From assembly GCA_963933055.1 (NCBI GenBank), contig CAWVSY010000073.1:1-15424 (forward strand): DNA of 15,424 bases, given 5' to 3'. The notes beneath the pieces were generated by a model. That model searched no databases. It saw only the letters and a program-made list of their open reading frames with translations, and was not told the origin of the DNA. Shown piece after piece: positions 14,538-15,424 of the stretch (the first letter of the stretch is position 1; each line of letters begins with the position of its first letter). This DNA comes from Oleispira sp963933055. GTDB lineage: Bacteria; Pseudomonadota; Gammaproteobacteria; Pseudomonadales; Oceanobacteraceae. A program made the translations under genes and the position numbers.

Positions 14538-14568
14538 TTGATAGAGTGCTTTTATAGTCAAATATAAT
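14538..14568 (+). promoter_or_regulatory. Probable sigma-70 promoter for the nitroreductase gene
   Basis: A perfect TATAAT (14563-14568) has TTGATA (14538-14543) 19 bases upstream, a slightly long spacer. Transcription would start near 14575, leaving a leader of only about 20 bases before ATG 14596. A second -10-like TATAGT (14553-14558) overlaps the region. Confidence 0.5.
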
Positions 14569-14595
14569 AATCACAGCATACTATGGGAACCTACT

Positions 14596-15255
14596 ATGAG
14601 CATCGATCAAATTTTAGAGCAACGCTATTCATGCCGCAGTTTTAAACCAGAAGCGGTTGATAGTGAATTATTACAGAAAATCTTCTCAACCGCTCAGCAA
14701 TCTCCATCAAACTGCAATGTTCAGCCTTGGCAGGTATTGGTTGTATCTGGTAAAAAGAAAGACGAGCTAAAAAACAAGCTGATTCAAACGGTGATGCAGC
14801 AGCAAAAGCCCAACCCAGATTTTAATTGGAACGTAGCCTATACCGGTGAGCACCGAGATCGCCAATTCGGCTCGGCCAATGCGTTATATACCGCGATGGA
14901 TATTGGTCGAGAGGAAAAGCAGAAGCGCCAAATGGCAATGTTACGTAATTGGGCTTTCTTTGACGCACCTCATGTTGCGTTCTTTACCCTTGATAAGTAT
15001 CTCGATATTATGGGGGCTGTTGATATCGGCATTTATGCACAAACGTTGTCTTTATTACTGCAAGAGCAAGGTATTTCAAGCTGTATGCAAGGCGCGCTGG
15101 GGCAGTTCCCGGATCCTGTTCGTGATATGTTCGACCTTCCTGAAGAACGCGGTATCTTATTTGGTATGTCATTTGGTTATGCTAACGAAGACGCTAAGGT
15201 TAATACGACTCGAACTGATCGTGCCGAGCTAGGAGAGTCTGTTATTTTCGCCTAG
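14596..15255 (+). CDS. FMN-dependent nitroreductase family oxidoreductase
   Basis: A 219-residue flavoprotein of the nitroreductase superfamily, which uses FMN and NAD(P)H to reduce nitro groups, quinones or similar acceptors. The N-terminus has the FMN-phosphate motif RYSCRSFKPE and QSPSNCNVQPWQVLVVSG. The middle region has GAVDIGIYAQTLSLLLQEQG and SSCMQGALGQFP, and the C-terminus has GILFGMSFGYAN with a closing arginine block (NTTRTDRAEL). Length and motif order fit the NfnB/PnbA-like branch, but the substrate cannot be set from sequence. The ATG is preceded by GGGA at 14585-14588, and a near-consensus promoter lies upstream. It appears to be transcribed on its own, divergently from mscS. 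The next gene starts 43 bases after its stop, so partial read-through into it is possible. Confidence 0.92.
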   Translation: MSIDQILEQRYSCRSFKPEAVDSELLQKIFSTAQQSPSNCNVQPWQVLVVSGKKKDELKNKLIQTVMQQQKPNPDFNWNVAYTGEHRDRQFGSANALYTAMDIGREEKQKRQMAMLRNWAFFDAPHVAFFTLDKYLDIMGAVDIGIYAQTLSLLLQEQGISSCMQGALGQFPDPVRDMFDLPEERGILFGMSFGYANEDAKVNTTRTDRAELGESVIFA

Positions 15256-15298
15256 CATTTATAATTATTGAAATAATGCTATTGAGGAAATCTCGACC

Positions 15299-15424
15299 AT
15301 GGAAGGCTTACTTCTATTTTGTTTAGGGCTAATTGGCTATTTGTTTTATCAAACAAGTGGCCAAAGAAATAAATTATCAACCCTTCAAAGCCAACTCTAT
15401 AAGCTGCAGCAGCAATTTAATCAG
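15299..15424 (+). CDS. N-terminus of a membrane-anchored coiled-coil protein (3' end outside window)
   Basis: The first 42 codons of a gene that continues beyond the window. GAGGA at 15284-15288 lies 10 bases before the ATG. The visible part has one N-terminal hydrophobic helix (LLLFCLGLIGYLFYQ, about residues 4-18), then a polar, glutamine- and leucine-rich stretch with heptad-like spacing (KLSTLQSQLYKLQQQFN), suggesting a coiled coil. This layout is seen at the start of DUF2339-type multi-helix membrane proteins, among others. With so little sequence that is only a suggestion. Confidence 0.6.
   Translation, partial: MEGLLLFCLGLIGYLFYQTSGQRNKLSTLQSQLYKLQQQFNQ

Overview
The window reads as AT-leaning chromosomal DNA from a marine-type gammaproteobacterium. 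An Oceanospirillales-like host (Oleispira, Bermanella or similar) is my best guess. It rests on gene content, protein similarity from memory and base composition, not on any search. There are 15 reasonably clear genes plus one gene cut at each edge. All lie on the + strand except one mscS. I see no tRNA, rRNA, transposase, phage gene or CRISPR array.

Region 1 (1-4029) is a tightly packed five-gene run: the 3' part of rimK (ribosomal protein S6 glutamate ligase), a zinc-dependent AstE/aspartoacylase-type hydrolase, a very short MscS-like membrane protein, a RimB-type retropepsin protease, and mgtE (Mg2+ channel/transporter). Gaps are 1, 32, -4 and 10 bases, and a hairpin closes the run at about 4040-4079. 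It looks like an operon for writing, and probably trimming, poly-glutamate tails on protein S6, with two membrane proteins attached.

Region 2 (4229-9294) is a polyamine block: speA (arginine decarboxylase), a saccharopine-dehydrogenase-like carboxy(nor)spermidine dehydrogenase, nspC (carboxy(nor)spermidine decarboxylase), and a small three-helix membrane protein that follows nspC almost directly. With speB (agmatinase) at 12511-13401, the window encodes every step from arginine to spermidine by the aspartate-semialdehyde route: arginine to agmatine, to putrescine, to carboxyspermidine, to spermidine. No S-adenosylmethionine decarboxylase or spermidine synthase is present. Both speA and nspC appear to start with TTG. 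The 257-base gap before nspC holds a chain of nested inverted repeats centred on a palindromic intergenic element.

Region 3 (9405-12390) carries a CxxC peroxiredoxin-like protein with its own promoter, a DEAD-box RNA helicase, a small predicted outer-membrane beta-barrel, and a short secreted DUF5329-type protein. Region 4 (12511-15424) has speB and a full-length mscS converging on a strong bidirectional terminator, then an FMN nitroreductase with a recognisable promoter, and the first 42 codons of a membrane-anchored coiled-coil protein. The mscS-nitroreductase gap contains a coding-like but stop-interrupted stretch on the minus strand.

Much of the content is ordinary core-genome material. 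The points most worth a second look are the RimK/hydrolase/retropepsin/MgtE operon, the structured element inside the polyamine block, and the weak start codons of the polyamine genes.
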